This document shows, one piece after another, positions 35,610 to 46,612 of a stretch of 64,000 bases of DNA (positions are counted from its first letter, which is position 1; each line of letters begins with the position of its first letter). Both the position numbers and the translations under genes were made by a program. The stretch is from Sordaria brevicollis (Eukaryota > Ascomycota > Sordariomycetes > Sordariales > Sordariaceae). The notes under the pieces are model-generated. The model was given only the letters and a program-made list of their open reading frames with translations, had not been told where the DNA came from and searched no databases. The stretch spans positions 744,001 through 808,000 of the forward strand of contig JAUTDP010000008.1 in assembly GCA_033439795.1 (NCBI GenBank), read 5' to 3'.

Positions 35610-36799
35610 GCTGGTTAATATCTGGGGTTGCGTCTGGTGATGGTGCGACGGTGTTGAGGATGGTGTGCGGTTTGCGACGGCGATGCCGGATGTGCCTTTG
35701 ATTAAGGTTTTGTGTCGCGGGTGTGGATCGACGATGTCGTGAAAAACCGCCCGGTAGTTGATGAGGGTTGAGGTTGTCGTGCGATAAGTTGGTGATGTGC
35801 CTTGAGGCTTCGACACGAAAATAAAAGAAGAGGATGGCAAAATCGCGATTCGAGATTAGAAATTCAACGATCGGGCCTCGGAACAGAAGGGCGCGCGGTT
35901 GAATGACGTGAAAGCCATTTGCGACGGAAGTGGGGCCGATAGTGTGGATCATAAGTGGGGTCTTCCATCTGGTTACCCGCGGGAGATCCCGGGCTTGAGC
36001 CGGGGTTCGGTGTTGCGCTTGTGGATGGGCACAGTGTTGACTTTGTGATACAGTGTGAGGGGAAGGCCTTCAAGGTGCTCACTCAGAGATGGGCATTTCA
36101 TCTTTTTTAATCTTGACCATATCATCACTTACACTATTTTCAAGCGGTTCGGTATTTGGAGAATACAAGTACCGCGCCTCCCCCGGCAATCTCTAAAAAG
36201 AATTTCCCTCACCCATCGATTTAACATCGTCACATTGGCCCTCCTTCGCCGATTGGATTTGTGTCACACGCCTAATGCCTCTCTGCATACCCTGCCTAAA
36301 CTCTTTAACTCCGAAACAGCCAAGTTCAACGGCGTGCGCCCAACTTGAGGCCTAAGATGTCTCCTGATTGGCCTTCTTCACATCTCACACACCATAAAAG
36401 CTTGAACCTTGGATACCAAAAAATCATCACGCGGTTTGCTGCTGTCTATGCTGTCTATGCTGATGGCTGCCTTGACCCGCTTAACCTACCGGATCGCGTG
36501 GCATCCAACATGATTGCTTGTTGATGGAGTACGGGAAGCTCACGGTATTTGATCTCATGCTGTCCCCCGCACTTTGACAGCTTGTTCTTGCATGATTTGC
36601 ATGGTCTACATGGTTGCCGGTAAGAGTCACGATGGGAGGATATCCACACTCTTTTTTGAGGGAGGGGATGGGGGAAGATATATAACATGCCCTTGTTCAT
36701 GAGGAGGAGGAGGAGTATAGGAGGGTGATGAGCTCACCTCTTGACTCGATCTGAGCACTGCTCAACATCTCGATACATCCTAAACAACCAGCAACAAAC
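35610..36799. other. Divergent intergenic region
   Basis: This holds the promoters of SDHAF4 (minus) and the FHA-kinase (plus). A TATA-like site for the latter is listed separately. Small stop-free frames show no family motif. Confidence 0.5.
36679..36685 (+). promoter_or_regulatory. TATA-like box before the FHA-kinase gene
   Basis: TATATAA, 115 bp upstream of the start codon at 36800, a plausible core-promoter distance. Confidence 0.35.
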
Positions 36800-38853
36800 A
36801 TGACCGACAACTACTCCCACTCGAGCAGTGTCGGACGTCCCCAACGCCTTGGCTTCTGGCTCCTCCCCTTCAACAAAGCCTCTGCCGCCCTCGTAAGCTC
36901 TCACCCCTGGAACCTCTCCCGCCACCCCTTCGACAAGGACACTTCCGGGTTCTGGATCGACTTCTCCAACCCCGAAAAGCAAAAGTACACAGTCGGCTGC
37001 AGCGACTCAGTCGACATCTACCTGCCCCAAGTCTGGAACTCGAGCAGTTCATCGGGGATATCAGAGCTTCATACCTCTTTTCGAGCTGTTACAGAGACTG
37101 GTCCCATCTTGTTATGTGACGAGTCTGAATACTCCTCTACGGAACCTTTCGAGCATGGGAGTCGGTCGTACACTGTTGACTTTTCTCGGAAGGAAGGTGG
37201 ACGATCAGTACTGGTGGCGCAGGGGATTAACTCGCTGGTGGCTTTTGGTCATGGACGGTTTTACCAGTTTGAGTTACGCTGGGAAAGTGATGGTCTGGAG
37301 GAGTTTCGTATGCAGCCACCTGTTCTTTACGCTCTGGGACCGAGTCGAGTGAAGACGAAGCGGTATGTGCTAGGAGAAAAAGTAGGTGGTGGCACGTTTG
37401 GGAATGTGTATCGCGCTTTGGATTTGGCGAGTGGTGGTGTGATGGCTGTTAAAAAGTTCCATCGTTTGTCAGGGAGCAACAAGAAGGTAGATTTTGCTGC
37501 GAGGGAGATTACCAGTTTGCTTAAACTCAATAGCGATGGGGTAAACCGATGTGTAAGCCCCCCTTCCTCTTCCCTTCCCCTCCACAGGCTAAACTGACAT
37601 ATAGGTACAGGACCACATCATCCAACTCCTCTCCTACCTCACCACCCCCTCCGGCACCACCGAAATCTTCCTCCCCCTCCACTCCGGCTCCCTAAAAACC
37701 CTCATCACCAAAATCCTCCCCCCCTCCTCTCACTTCCAAATCTCCAACCTCGTCCTCCACCAAATGCTTCTCGCCCTATGTCATCTCGACCACCACTCCA
37801 TAATCCACCGCGACATCAACCCCGAAAACATCCTCTTCTCCCCCTCCCCCTCGGGAGAGTACCACTTCACCCTAACCGATTTCGGCCTATCCACCACCGT
37901 CGGCACCACCACCACCACCGGCACCTCCCCCAAATCCTTCTCCCGCCCCGAAATAGCCGGTACACCCCCCTTCATCCCCCCGAACTCTACACCCGCCATT
38001 TCTCCCCCCACCGCCACCCCCACCGCACCCAAACTTGTAAAATCGACATCTTCTCCCTCTTCGCCACCACCGTCTGGACCCGCGACGCCCGCTTTCGCAA
38101 AGGCTGCGAAATAATAGGTCCGCACTTGGTACACGTATGGCTTAATCGAATTGCTGGTAGGGGAGGTGACGAATACAGAGCGATTAGGAGGATGGCGTGT
38201 TTTGACCCTGGGAGGAGACCGAGTGCGAGGGAGCAATTGGAGATTTTGGAAGTTGAGGCGGAAATGGAGGAGATGGAGGAACTTGATGGACTGGAAGAGG
38301 TGGAGGAACTAGAGGAGATAAGGGAGTTGGAGAGGTTGGAGGAATTGAGGAGGTGGGAGGAGTGGGAGGGGATGAGGGAGATGGAGGCTAGGTTTGCTGG
38401 GTTGGGCCTTGGGTGGAACGCAGGCATGGGGATAGAGGGGGGTGGTTGGCAGGGTTGGATGAGAGTGACTTGGAGATGCAGTACTATCGGCGTGAGTCGT
38501 ATATGAGGGGCGCGGTTGATGATTATGGGTATGACGGGCAGTATGTGACTGGGGCGATACGCGAATACGGATGGGATACTACAAATGGTGCGTGGTCCAA
38601 AGAGGGTTATGTGCTTCCTGGCGAAGCACCGCGCGATCAAGAGGTTAGTATCTCTTAGTGCATTTACAACGGACTTTGGACTAACAATTTTTAGGGTTGG
38701 ATACAAGACTATGACGGCCAGTACGATCTGGTAAAAAGTCCAGGAGAGGAAGCCGATGCCGCTCTAGCAAAGTGGAAAGCCTGGTACCTTACGTCTAAAC
38801 CAGAGAAGGAAGTCGTTAGGAAGAGGTCGGTGAGGTTCAAAGAGGAGAGTTAG
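36800..38853 (+). CDS. FHA-like plus protein kinase gene with two one-base frameshifts
   Basis: Exon 1 (36800-37552) encodes an FHA-like N-terminal domain (~40-165) and the kinase start: GEKVGGGTFGNVYRA loop and MAVKKFH lysine. A 52-nt intron (37553-37604) leads to VQDHIIQLLSYL, IIHRDINPENILF, LTDFGLS and AGTPPFI. At 37976-37981 a run of six C shifts the frame; the next frame continues at once with PPELYTRHF, CKIDIFSLFATTVW and MACFDPGRRPSAREQL. At 38437-38442 a run of six G shifts it again to GLDESDLEMQYYRRES. A last intron (38644-38694) joins the final exon GWIQDYDGQYDL...RFKEES. Each run is one base short of an open gene. The family resembles fungal FHA-kinases related to Chk2/Rad53. The catalytic loop has Asn where HRDxK expects Lys. 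Either a pseudogene or sequence error. Confidence 0.75.
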
Positions 38854-39043
38854 ACACCATGGTTTCTTCTTTCTCACAATCACAATATGATACCCGAGCA
38901 TATCACTGCTTATTCTCTCTTTCCAAGTCGTTCCCTGTCCAAATGATTTTATTTTCCCAACCCTATAATCCAATAACTCCAACCCATGAATAAACATTAT
39001 ACAAGACATTACTCATTTTCTTTTCCCATACCAATTAATTCCC

Positions 39044-39837
39044 CTACAACTTCTCCTTGTTGACAGGAGCGTTAAAGTTGGGGTATCCCTTCTCTTTCCA
39101 CTCATAAAAGCTCATGCCGTTCGCGCTCGAGGGCATGCGGACGACCAGAGGAACCACGATATCCTCCTCGACACCAAGAGTCTCGGCCTTGTGGACAATG
39201 GTCTCCTTGAGGATCTCGTAGCCGGCCTTCTCGTAGAGGCCAATGGAGGAGGGGGAAGACTCGAAGTAGATGGGAAGCTGGCAGCGCTCCGAGAGGTCGA
39301 GGCCGAACTTGGCGAGGGCAATACCGGCCTTGCGGCCCTGGAACTTGGGGTCGACGCCGATGACGTGGGCATCTGTTTGTCACATCTGTTAGTGGAGGGC
39401 CTCCGCCAAGAAGAAAGGGAAAAAAAGTACTCACAGATATAAGGATGGCTACTAAAGAGATACTCCCTCATGTCGTGAAGAGGGTTGAGGACCTTCTCGG
39501 CGCGCTCCCTCTGCTCGCCCTCGAGCCAGGGGACGCCGTGGTTCTTGCGCTCTTCGTCGGAGCGCTCGCGAACGAAGATGTCAACAAGACCCATGCCCAG
39601 GATCTCGCCGTTGGCCATGTCGACGGCCTTGAAGGTGTACTGGGAGTCGGAGGTGTGCCAGTACTGGAGGGTGCCCTTGGCGTGGGCCTCGCGGAACTCG
39701 GCGGCGTCGGTGTCGACGTTGGGGAAGAGGATCTTGAGCATGATCTCGCCCATGCGCTCGCCCTTGAAGGCGGCGAAGTAGGACTCGTACACGCGACGGA
39801 TGTCGGGGATGAGGGCGGGGAGGACGGCGATGACCAT
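39044..39837 (-). CDS. GNAT-family N-acetyltransferase
   Basis: Two exons (39435-39837 and 39044-39372) separated by a 62-nt intron (GTGAGT donor, CTAAC branch) encode 243 residues from ATG 39837. The N-terminal half includes RRVYESYFAAFKGERMGEIM and YTFKAVDMANGEILGMGLVD, the early strands of a GNAT fold. The splice creates HPYIYAHVIGVDPKFQGRKA, with QGRKAG as the acetyl-CoA pyrophosphate-binding loop (motif A). The C-terminal half includes LPIYFESSPSSIGLYEKAGY, the usual end of the fold. The substrate is not predictable. There is no targeting signal, so it is probably cytosolic. Its 3' end lies 190 bp from that of the kinase gene. Confidence 0.9.
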
Positions 39838-41601
39838 TTTGGCGGTTTGTGTGTGTTTGTTTGGTGGTTTGGATAGGGAACGGCTGGGGTAGGTAGATGG
39901 AGGGGAAAGAGAAGAAAGTCGACTGCTTCTTCGGTGCGGCTGAAATCTAATCGGACGGTGCGGATCTGATAAGATCTCTCTGGAGCTTGATAAAGGTCTG
40001 AAACGAGGAACGAGAAGGGAGCAAGCCGGTTCAGCCCAGAACAAAAAAGACGTTGCGTTCTTTATCTGATGATCTGATCAGATAAATTTGAAAGTGCCCA
40101 TTCCTCCGCCACGCCGACAAGCCGCAGAAAGCCAAGGAGGCCATGACGAGAGAGAAAAAGTCACCGGCATTGCTGGGTTGACCCCAACAACCCGAGAAGC
40201 ACCAAAAAGGACCAGAACATCCGGGATGGTAGCGACTGGTGAACCACCGGAACCGTGCCATGTTGCTGCTACGCCGGCTTCGGTGTGGCCCAGGCCGCCC
40301 AGGCAACATGAGAGACGCCGACCAGGCATGAGCCGGTCAGTATCAGTATGTATGGCGCCATGCTCTGGTCGGGTCAAGGGATAGGGGAAGGGACGACCTG
40401 GTCTCGAAGCTACAGCATCTCCACACCCTCATGACTTTTGTGTAGCCGGCCAACCCCAGTCCGAGTTGTTCCGATGTGGGAGCTATTTGAACCCGGTTAG
40501 CACATGGCTCAGAGGCAGCTGAAAGAATATAAAACATTCAACCGTTCACTATGTGAAGAGAAATTCAGCCATTCATCAGATATTAAAGAGTGTCTGGCCA
40601 TCAAGGTTGGTGATCATCGTGCACCACAATTCATGTCGGCGATCCGACAGCATGGCACCCACGTGTCATCCGTCATCGAGGGTTTACTGGATTCGGTCAT
40701 GAGAGTGTTGATCAATTGTCCACCACCCGAGACGACAAGTCGACGACCGAGGGAGTGGAAACTTGAGGAGTCATCAAAGTCACGATGTTGTCTTGGCCAT
40801 GGTCCGATCCGGGAGAACTCGTTGAGTCGTTGTCGTTGAGCCATTCCTTATTTGCTCAGAGTCCGGGCGAGTCGGGCGACTGCATCTTATCGATTGCCCG
40901 CTTCTTCGCATTCGTTCGATACGAGATCTCGGGATCCGTCTGGCCGTGGAGTTGTGGATGCCGTCTTGGTGGGAAAAATTTGTCCAGCGATGTCCCCTGC
41001 GGCTGAAAAGGATTCTGGATTGTGACCGGAGCGCCGGCCGTTGAGCTTCACCGTTTAGAGTTATCAGATCCGTTGTTGGACCCACCAGAGGAAGCTCGCT
41101 TATCGCTGGGTCGGGGCGGGACTGGTCTCGGTATGTATGCGCATATGACTGATTGACATTGACAGGTGAGAGTGAGACACTCGCTCATTGTCCGAGGGAT
41201 TGGTGTCTTTTCAATCGTAAAATAAATGCATTGTTGAGTATAAGCAGAAAGAAAGAAGGAAAGCAACTTGAAATGAAGAAAAGCGCATAAAATGAATCGA
41301 ACCCGTTCCATCCCAAAACCCGAGCCCAATAATCACGCCATTGGCAATTGGCATCGCAACACGCCTTCCTCCACAACCAAGCGGACAAGACGTATCTAGG
41401 AAGGTGCAACTCAAGGCGATTGAAGGAACCGGGACCGTCGAAACATTGTGGGAAAGAACCATCTGATAAAACGGACCCATCCCCCACCTGCAATTCAATC
41501 AGCACCTTCCCAACCCACACCAATATTGAAAGGTCCAGAGTCCAGACTCACCACTGCAGTCGCATTATTGCCGCCAAGCTCACCACCTTTCTACAGTACC
41601 T
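39838..41601. other. Intergenic region upstream of the GNAT gene
   Basis: It holds the GNAT promoter and the 3' flank of the small secreted-protein gene. Stop-free frames such as 40,504-40,839 carry no family motif. No RNA gene or transposon seen. Confidence 0.45.
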
Positions 41602-41796
41602 CTAGGCATAACTACACGTACACCCCTCCCTCTTCGCGGGATCGAACGAAGGCCAAGGGACGCACAGATATCCTCTCGGGCACGCTACCCCGGATGCTCC
41701 GCATTGCGTTACGGAACAGGGGCCGGTGTAAGCCGCCATTGCTGGTGAGGAGGCTGCTGTGAGGCCGAGGAGGATGAGGATTTGAGTGAGTCGCAT
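41602..41796 (-). CDS. Small secreted cysteine-rich protein
   Basis: 64 codons from ATG 41796. MRLTQILILLGLTAASSPAM is a strong signal peptide with likely cleavage after PAMA. The mature part of ~43 residues has six cysteines in the pattern GPC, TQC, VAC, YLC, GCTC, suggesting three disulfides. It is not recognisably a hydrophobin, defensin or CBM1, although the compact spacing recalls small fungal effector-like or carbohydrate-binding peptides. A TATA box stands 162 bp upstream. It is the first of three consecutive minus-strand secreted-protein genes. Function is unknown; extracellular location is inferred from the leader. Confidence 0.75.
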   Translation of the reverse strand: MRLTQILILLGLTAASSPAMAAYTGPCSVTQCGASGVACPRGYLCVPWPSFDPAKREGCTCSYA

Positions 41797-42562
41797 GTTT
41801 GTGGATGATAAAATCGATGGGTATGTATGCTATTTTGAATGTTGGACGGCGTAGTCGAAAAAGATGTCGAGAAATGCCAAATGAGTTATCTTTGTGTTGC
41901 AGCAAACAAATCCGCCATGGGGAAATCTACTATATATCCACCGAGGACATCCTCCCCTATTTATACCTTCCCCATGCCCATTCTCATGTCTTCCATCTGA
42001 CTTGCCGATCATTTTATCCATATCCATATGGAAGAAACAACAAAGGAAAAGAAGCAACGACAACTTGCTCACCTGCCTGCTGCCCTCAATCAAGAAATGC
42101 GAGCCAAGACCGCCGACGGGAACGGAGTTGAGATTAACTTTTAAACACACAAAGTCCGATACGGTGCTCAGCCGCAGAAATAAAGTGATCTTCCGGCTTG
42201 GAAGCTTGTACAAACACCTTATTTCACCTTATTTGTAACCTCTTGGCTTTTCTTGGGTGTTGATAAGATTCGCGCCCGTTTGCGACATCAGGGACGCCAG
42301 CATAGCGATCTTCACCAACTATACGACACCAAGCCTGGTAAGCAGTGGCTTGGCTTCACTTACACCGCGCGTTCTCTTGTCAGGCATGACCGCTCATCAT
42401 CCAAATTGAGCGAGTGCAACGGCGATAAGGGATCAACTCAAAAAAAGCGGGATGGTGAACGGGATGATTGAACAAAGAAACGGAAGGATCGATTCCTTCC
42501 AAGAATTAAAAGTAAGCATAAATCAACCCGCCTCACTCCTCCCGTCAATCATCCACCTAACC
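41797..42562. other. Intergenic region between the small secreted protein and mannanase genes
   Basis: The left part is the small gene's promoter, with two TATA-type motifs near 41,930 and 41,958. The right part is mannanase 3' flank. No gene seen. Confidence 0.5.
41958..41965 (-). promoter_or_regulatory. TATA box of the small secreted-protein gene
   Basis: On the minus strand the sequence reads GGTATAAATAGGGG, 162 bp before the ATG. Confidence 0.6.
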
Positions 42563-42951
42563 TTAATGCCTCCCCTTCTCATTCAACTTCTTTACCTCCT
42601 TGGCATGCTTATACACCAACTCCTTCGCCTCGTCATCCTCCAAGTAGATGGTGAACGAATCATCATGGTTGCGTCCGTACGAGTACCCGCCGTAGCCAAA
42701 CTGCCAGTACATATCACCAGCCATCTTTTCCTTGATGGCAATCTTCTGCCAGCCGCCAATGACCTCGAGGCGCGTCTCGTTCTTCACCTGGCCGAGCTGC
42801 TCCAGACGGCCCTTGTCCGTCATCCACCCGTACTCCTCCAGCACGACGGGCTTCTTGGCGGCACGGCCCGAGGCGGCGTGGTCGCGGATCCATTGGTTGG
42901 ACCACTCGACGGATTTGGACCACCACTTTGCTTCCTGTTAGCATCTTTGCG

Positions 42952-43013
<62 letters not shown>

Positions 43014-43987
43014 TAAAAGGGAAAGGGGAGAAAACTCACATCAGGATACAAATGCAGCGTCCCAAAATCCACATTCCGCAACCTCAACTCCTTATCAAAA
43101 TCCCCTCCATCCCATCCATTATAAAACCCATCCGCACTTTCCTTCCTGTTATACCCGCCCTCACCACCCCACGTCACCAAGTGATTTTTATCCAAGCTCT
43201 TAACGTACGTACTCATCTCATCAATCCACCTCGTCAACACCTCCGGCGTGCAATTCTCGCTCCTGGGCAAGTTCCTGGTCCCGTCGGCACCACATCTCGG
43301 CTCGTTCGCAAGTTCCCAGCCCATAATCGCCGGCGAATCTTTATACCTCGTCACCATGGCCTTGACGTATTTCTTGAAGGCGGCCTTGATCTTGGGCGAA
43401 GTGTAGAAATCGTCATGATACTTCCCGCCCAGGTTGACGGTGTACACGTCCATGCCGCCATAGTCGGCCCAGTTGTTGGTTAGGGCGACGATGAGCTTGA
43501 TGCCGGCTTTGGCAGCGGAATCGACCACTTTGTCAAAGGGCGTGACGTCGATGGTCTGGGTGCCGTCAACTTCGAACCATTGGAAGACGGTCTCGGTGGC
43601 GCCGGCTCCCTCGCCGCCGTATTGGGGCAGGCCGGTGGGGATGTAGGTACGGTTTTTGTCGTTGAAGCCCCAGGTGCGGAAGACGGTGAGGCCGGCGGCG
43701 CGGGCGGCTTTCATACCCTTTTCGACGTCGGATTTGTCCTGTCATGAGTAATGTGTGTTAGCGTGGATCGGATTAGAGCATGGGATGAGTTAGAGATGGG
43801 ACGGACGTACGTTGAAGGGAAAGTAATAAGCATTGCTACCGGCAAAGTAGAAATCCTTTCCGTCGAGCTTGAAGTGGTCACCTTCAGTAGTGACGAAGCC
43901 CTTGGGGACTTTGCCTTTGCCGGGGGCTGCTGACACGCCGGTGGCGCTGAGAAGCGAGATGAAGGAGAGGATGTGGGATTGACGCAT
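42563..43987 (-). CDS. Secreted endo-1,4-beta-mannanase (GH5)
   Basis: Three exons (43811-43987, 43040-43738, 42563-42934) give 415 residues; all exons are whole codons. Start ATG 43987 opens a signal peptide ([20 protein letters not shown]). [18 protein letters not shown] and [11 protein letters not shown] (acid/base Glu near 205) and PVVLEEYGW (nucleophile Glu near 326) are diagnostic of fungal GH5_7 mannanases, as are the Trp-rich closing strands [19 protein letters not shown]. It cuts internal beta-1,4-mannosidic bonds of plant mannans outside the cell. There is no CBM1. Intron 1 is 72 nt; intron 2 is 105 nt and contains a 59-nt poly-T on the sense strand. A TATA box lies 89 bp upstream. 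The neighbours on both sides are also secreted proteins. Confidence 0.95.
42952..43010. repeat. 59-nt A homopolymer (poly-T in the mannanase intron)
   Basis: Uninterrupted A from 42952 to 43010, lying wholly inside the second mannanase intron between donor (43039) and branch/acceptor (GCTAACAG at 42942-42935). Confidence 0.9.
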
Positions 43988-44727
43988 CTTGACGGTTGTC
44001 ACTGGGTAAGAGAAGACAGTAGCGGTCAACTGGTGAGCCAAAAGGCTAACATCATCTTGCCTTGCGATGTCTGGACTTTATATACTCGAACTTCTAATGT
44101 TGACTTACACATCGATATGCCCTCGGGCAATTTCCTCTTTGGGATGGCGGAGGTTGCTACCCCGGATTGCAGGGGCTTATGAGGTGTTAGTCGAGTCGAG
44201 GCTTGGCATTTCGATTGTTAACGGTCGACGGACGTCGTTCGCCCGCCCTCGCCGCCTACCCCATGTTTTCTTCCTCGTGTTTTTGGAGTGTCTCCAGCCT
44301 TTCCGATCGGTCGGTTCCTGGCAGGTGTGGGTTACTTTTGTCTTTTCCATCAATCGGTGAGGCGATATCGATCGACGGGCCAATGGATGAGGGAAACAAT
44401 TGGTGGTTTGCGTGTTCGGGAAAGCTAAATCTAGAACTGCTAGAACTTGCACTCGCACCCATGCCCCTAGATTCCTGGCTTGAGAAGCTCGTGACGGTCA
44501 TGGAAGACGGAACTTTCCATACGAATTCGAGGTTGGAGGGGATGGAATGTGAATTTCCTTTGCTCTCCTTCTTGGAATATGGACATTGCAGGACCGCCTC
44601 CCACAACTTGCGTCTTTTCACCGAACCTCAAACGTCAAAATCACAGTCCGCTGATGTTCAACCAGCAACCACCTCAACATCTCACATATTCCTCCTCATG
44701 GTCACTTGCTCCTATACCACAGCTAAC
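43988..44727. other. Intergenic region upstream of the mannanase gene
   Basis: It carries the mannanase promoter and the 3' flank of the CFEM gene. Overlapping short frames between 44,203 and 44,621 have no family motif. No other feature seen. Confidence 0.5.
44076..44084 (-). promoter_or_regulatory. TATA box of the mannanase gene
   Basis: TATATAAAG on the minus strand, 89 bp before the start codon. Confidence 0.6.
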
Positions 44728-45103
44728 CTAGGCCTTGGTAACACACTGCTCGCAAATGGCATTCGCAACCTGCCCAACAACAGGAGCAAGAGTAGCACCG
44801 CAAGCCGTAGCAACACAAGGCATTACAGCCGCCTGCATGGCCGCGGCGTTCTGGCACTGGCACTCAAAGTCCATGAACTTGGTGCAACCGATTGAGATGG
44901 CAGCCTCTTGGATGCAAGGCACCTGAACGCCTTGTTAGTCTGCCAGTATCAAGAAGGTGAGTAAAGGCAAGTGTCAAACTTACACCGCACTCGGGCATCT
45001 GAGCGGTGATGGGGCAAGCCTCAGATGGGGGACCGCTTTGAGGGAGGGCGGAGGTGAATGCGATGGAGGAGAGGAGGGTGAGGAACGTGGTTGTGCAGTG
45101 CAT
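44728..45103 (-). CDS. Secreted CFEM-domain protein
   Basis: Two exons (44984-45103 and 44728-44922) joined across a 61-nt intron (GTAAGT donor, GACTAAC branch, TTCAG acceptor) encode 104 residues. MHCTTTFLTLLSSIAFTSA is the signal peptide; in-frame ATGs further up (frame from 45202) would mask it. The mature protein carries the eight-cysteine CFEM spacing: PEC, VPC, IGC, DFECQC, MPC, TAC, AIC. The Asp four residues before the CxC pair is present (FMDFECQC), the position that ligates haem iron in characterised CFEM proteins. There is no C-terminal hydrophobic tail, so a GPI anchor is unlikely. Family roles include haem uptake and host or surface interaction; which applies here is open. Confidence 0.88.
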
Positions 45104-46612
45104 CTTGGTGGCTTTGAGCGGTACTTGAAAGATCAAATAGGATGAGTTGCTGTGTAAGTGAAGTGTTTCTGATGTTGCCATCTTCATCGACGTTGACAAC
45201 ATTGGCTTCCCTTTTATACTCGTTCAATAGCTCTCTTTTCGCTCCATCACCACAGACTTCTGTGTTCATGATATTCATGAAGTCCGTTTCCCATGGCGGA
45301 CGTCCGAAGGCATTCATGCACTTGACATGAAGCCATATTGTCCTGTAGAGGGGAGCCAGCAAAGATGAGGTAAGAGATATAGTATGGTGATTTAACCGCA
45401 CAACTCTGACTTGTGTAGATGGTTGGCAAGGTGAGCCCGAGGTGGTATTTGAGCTCGTCGCTGGAATTTCGACAGTTGGAGAAGTCCGGCCGGTAAAAGG
45501 TGAACACGGGTTGTCATGGATTTGACTTCATGATCCATCGATCTTCTCATCTCGATGCGGACAAGTCGAGTAGCAACCGCCATTATAAAGGTCGAGCGCA
45601 AGTCTGGAATCTAGGAATATCGTCGGTCCGTAACAAGTATAAAAGGGCCGATATTGTCAATCCGGGTACCATGACCGTCCGTAGCTCATCTCGAAGCTTA
45701 TAAGATCAACAGTGATGCCCGCCGACCATCGGAGCTCAGCCACGAGTCAGAGACGCCGTTCATCGCAATTCAGCCTCGTCCATTGCGATTCAATCCCATC
45801 GAGCGATTCCATCATGACGCCGTTACATTGTGGGATGGCTGGGAGTTGAGCATTAGCTTGTCGTCGGGATGGATCGGAGACGGAAAATGATTCCGAGGTG
45901 CCGTTTTGGCTGAGGACAGCTGGAGCTTGGTGTTTTTGGTGAGGGGAAGCTTCCCTTGAGCTTTGCCAGCTTGGAGAATTTGTGAGCTGATCGTTGTCGT
46001 TGAGCTACCCGTGAGGGGTCTGGCTGCTGTGAGGGGGTCGAGAAAAGTTTTTGCACCTGCCCTAGCCCAGCCATTTTAGCCTATGTCACGGTGTCTGGCT
46101 GTCAATCCGACAGCGCCCGAGAAAATCATCACCGCCCAACTGGAAAGCGCCATGGGCATTGCGCCAGCATCTGCCACACTTGCACACACACATTGGAATT
46201 GACAGCCTGGGCCAGCCCGCCAGTCGGAAACTCCACATGTGGCGCCAATTGAACGGAATCAAGAGGCCATTGGGGCCATTGGGGCCACCGGGCCCTGGAC
46301 TGGACAGGCGATTCAGCAGTCAACAGTGGGGGACGCTGTAACGTCGCCGGAGCTAAACATCATCGAGATTGGCCTGTTCCCTCATTCGTTCCAAACCCAA
46401 TTCGTCCTTTCCCTTGTTGTCCGTGTGTGTGAATCATCCGACGAGTTCGACAGCACCTGCCACCGCAGTCCGATCTAAAGAGCTGTGTCCCCAAGACTGA
46501 AAGTCGGTCCTTCCTTTTCTCTTCTCCTCCTCCTCTCCTTCCTCTCTCTCTCACCACCACTCCCCATCACCGACTCTAACGATCCTTCCTCTGTCGACAG
46601 AAATCGCCCACG
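45104..46612. other. Divergent intergenic region
   Basis: The CFEM promoter (TATA box listed separately) lies on the left and the aspartate aminotransferase promoter on the right. The last ~120 bp before 46613 are CT-rich. No gene seen between. Confidence 0.5.
45211..45218 (-). promoter_or_regulatory. TATA box of the CFEM gene
   Basis: TATAAAAG on the minus strand, 108 bp before the start codon. Confidence 0.5.

Noticed and set aside
35940..36020. GC-rich hairpin-like DNA near a GGTTCGG motif, possible tRNA
   Set aside because: It does not form an acceptor stem or a proper T-arm on either strand.
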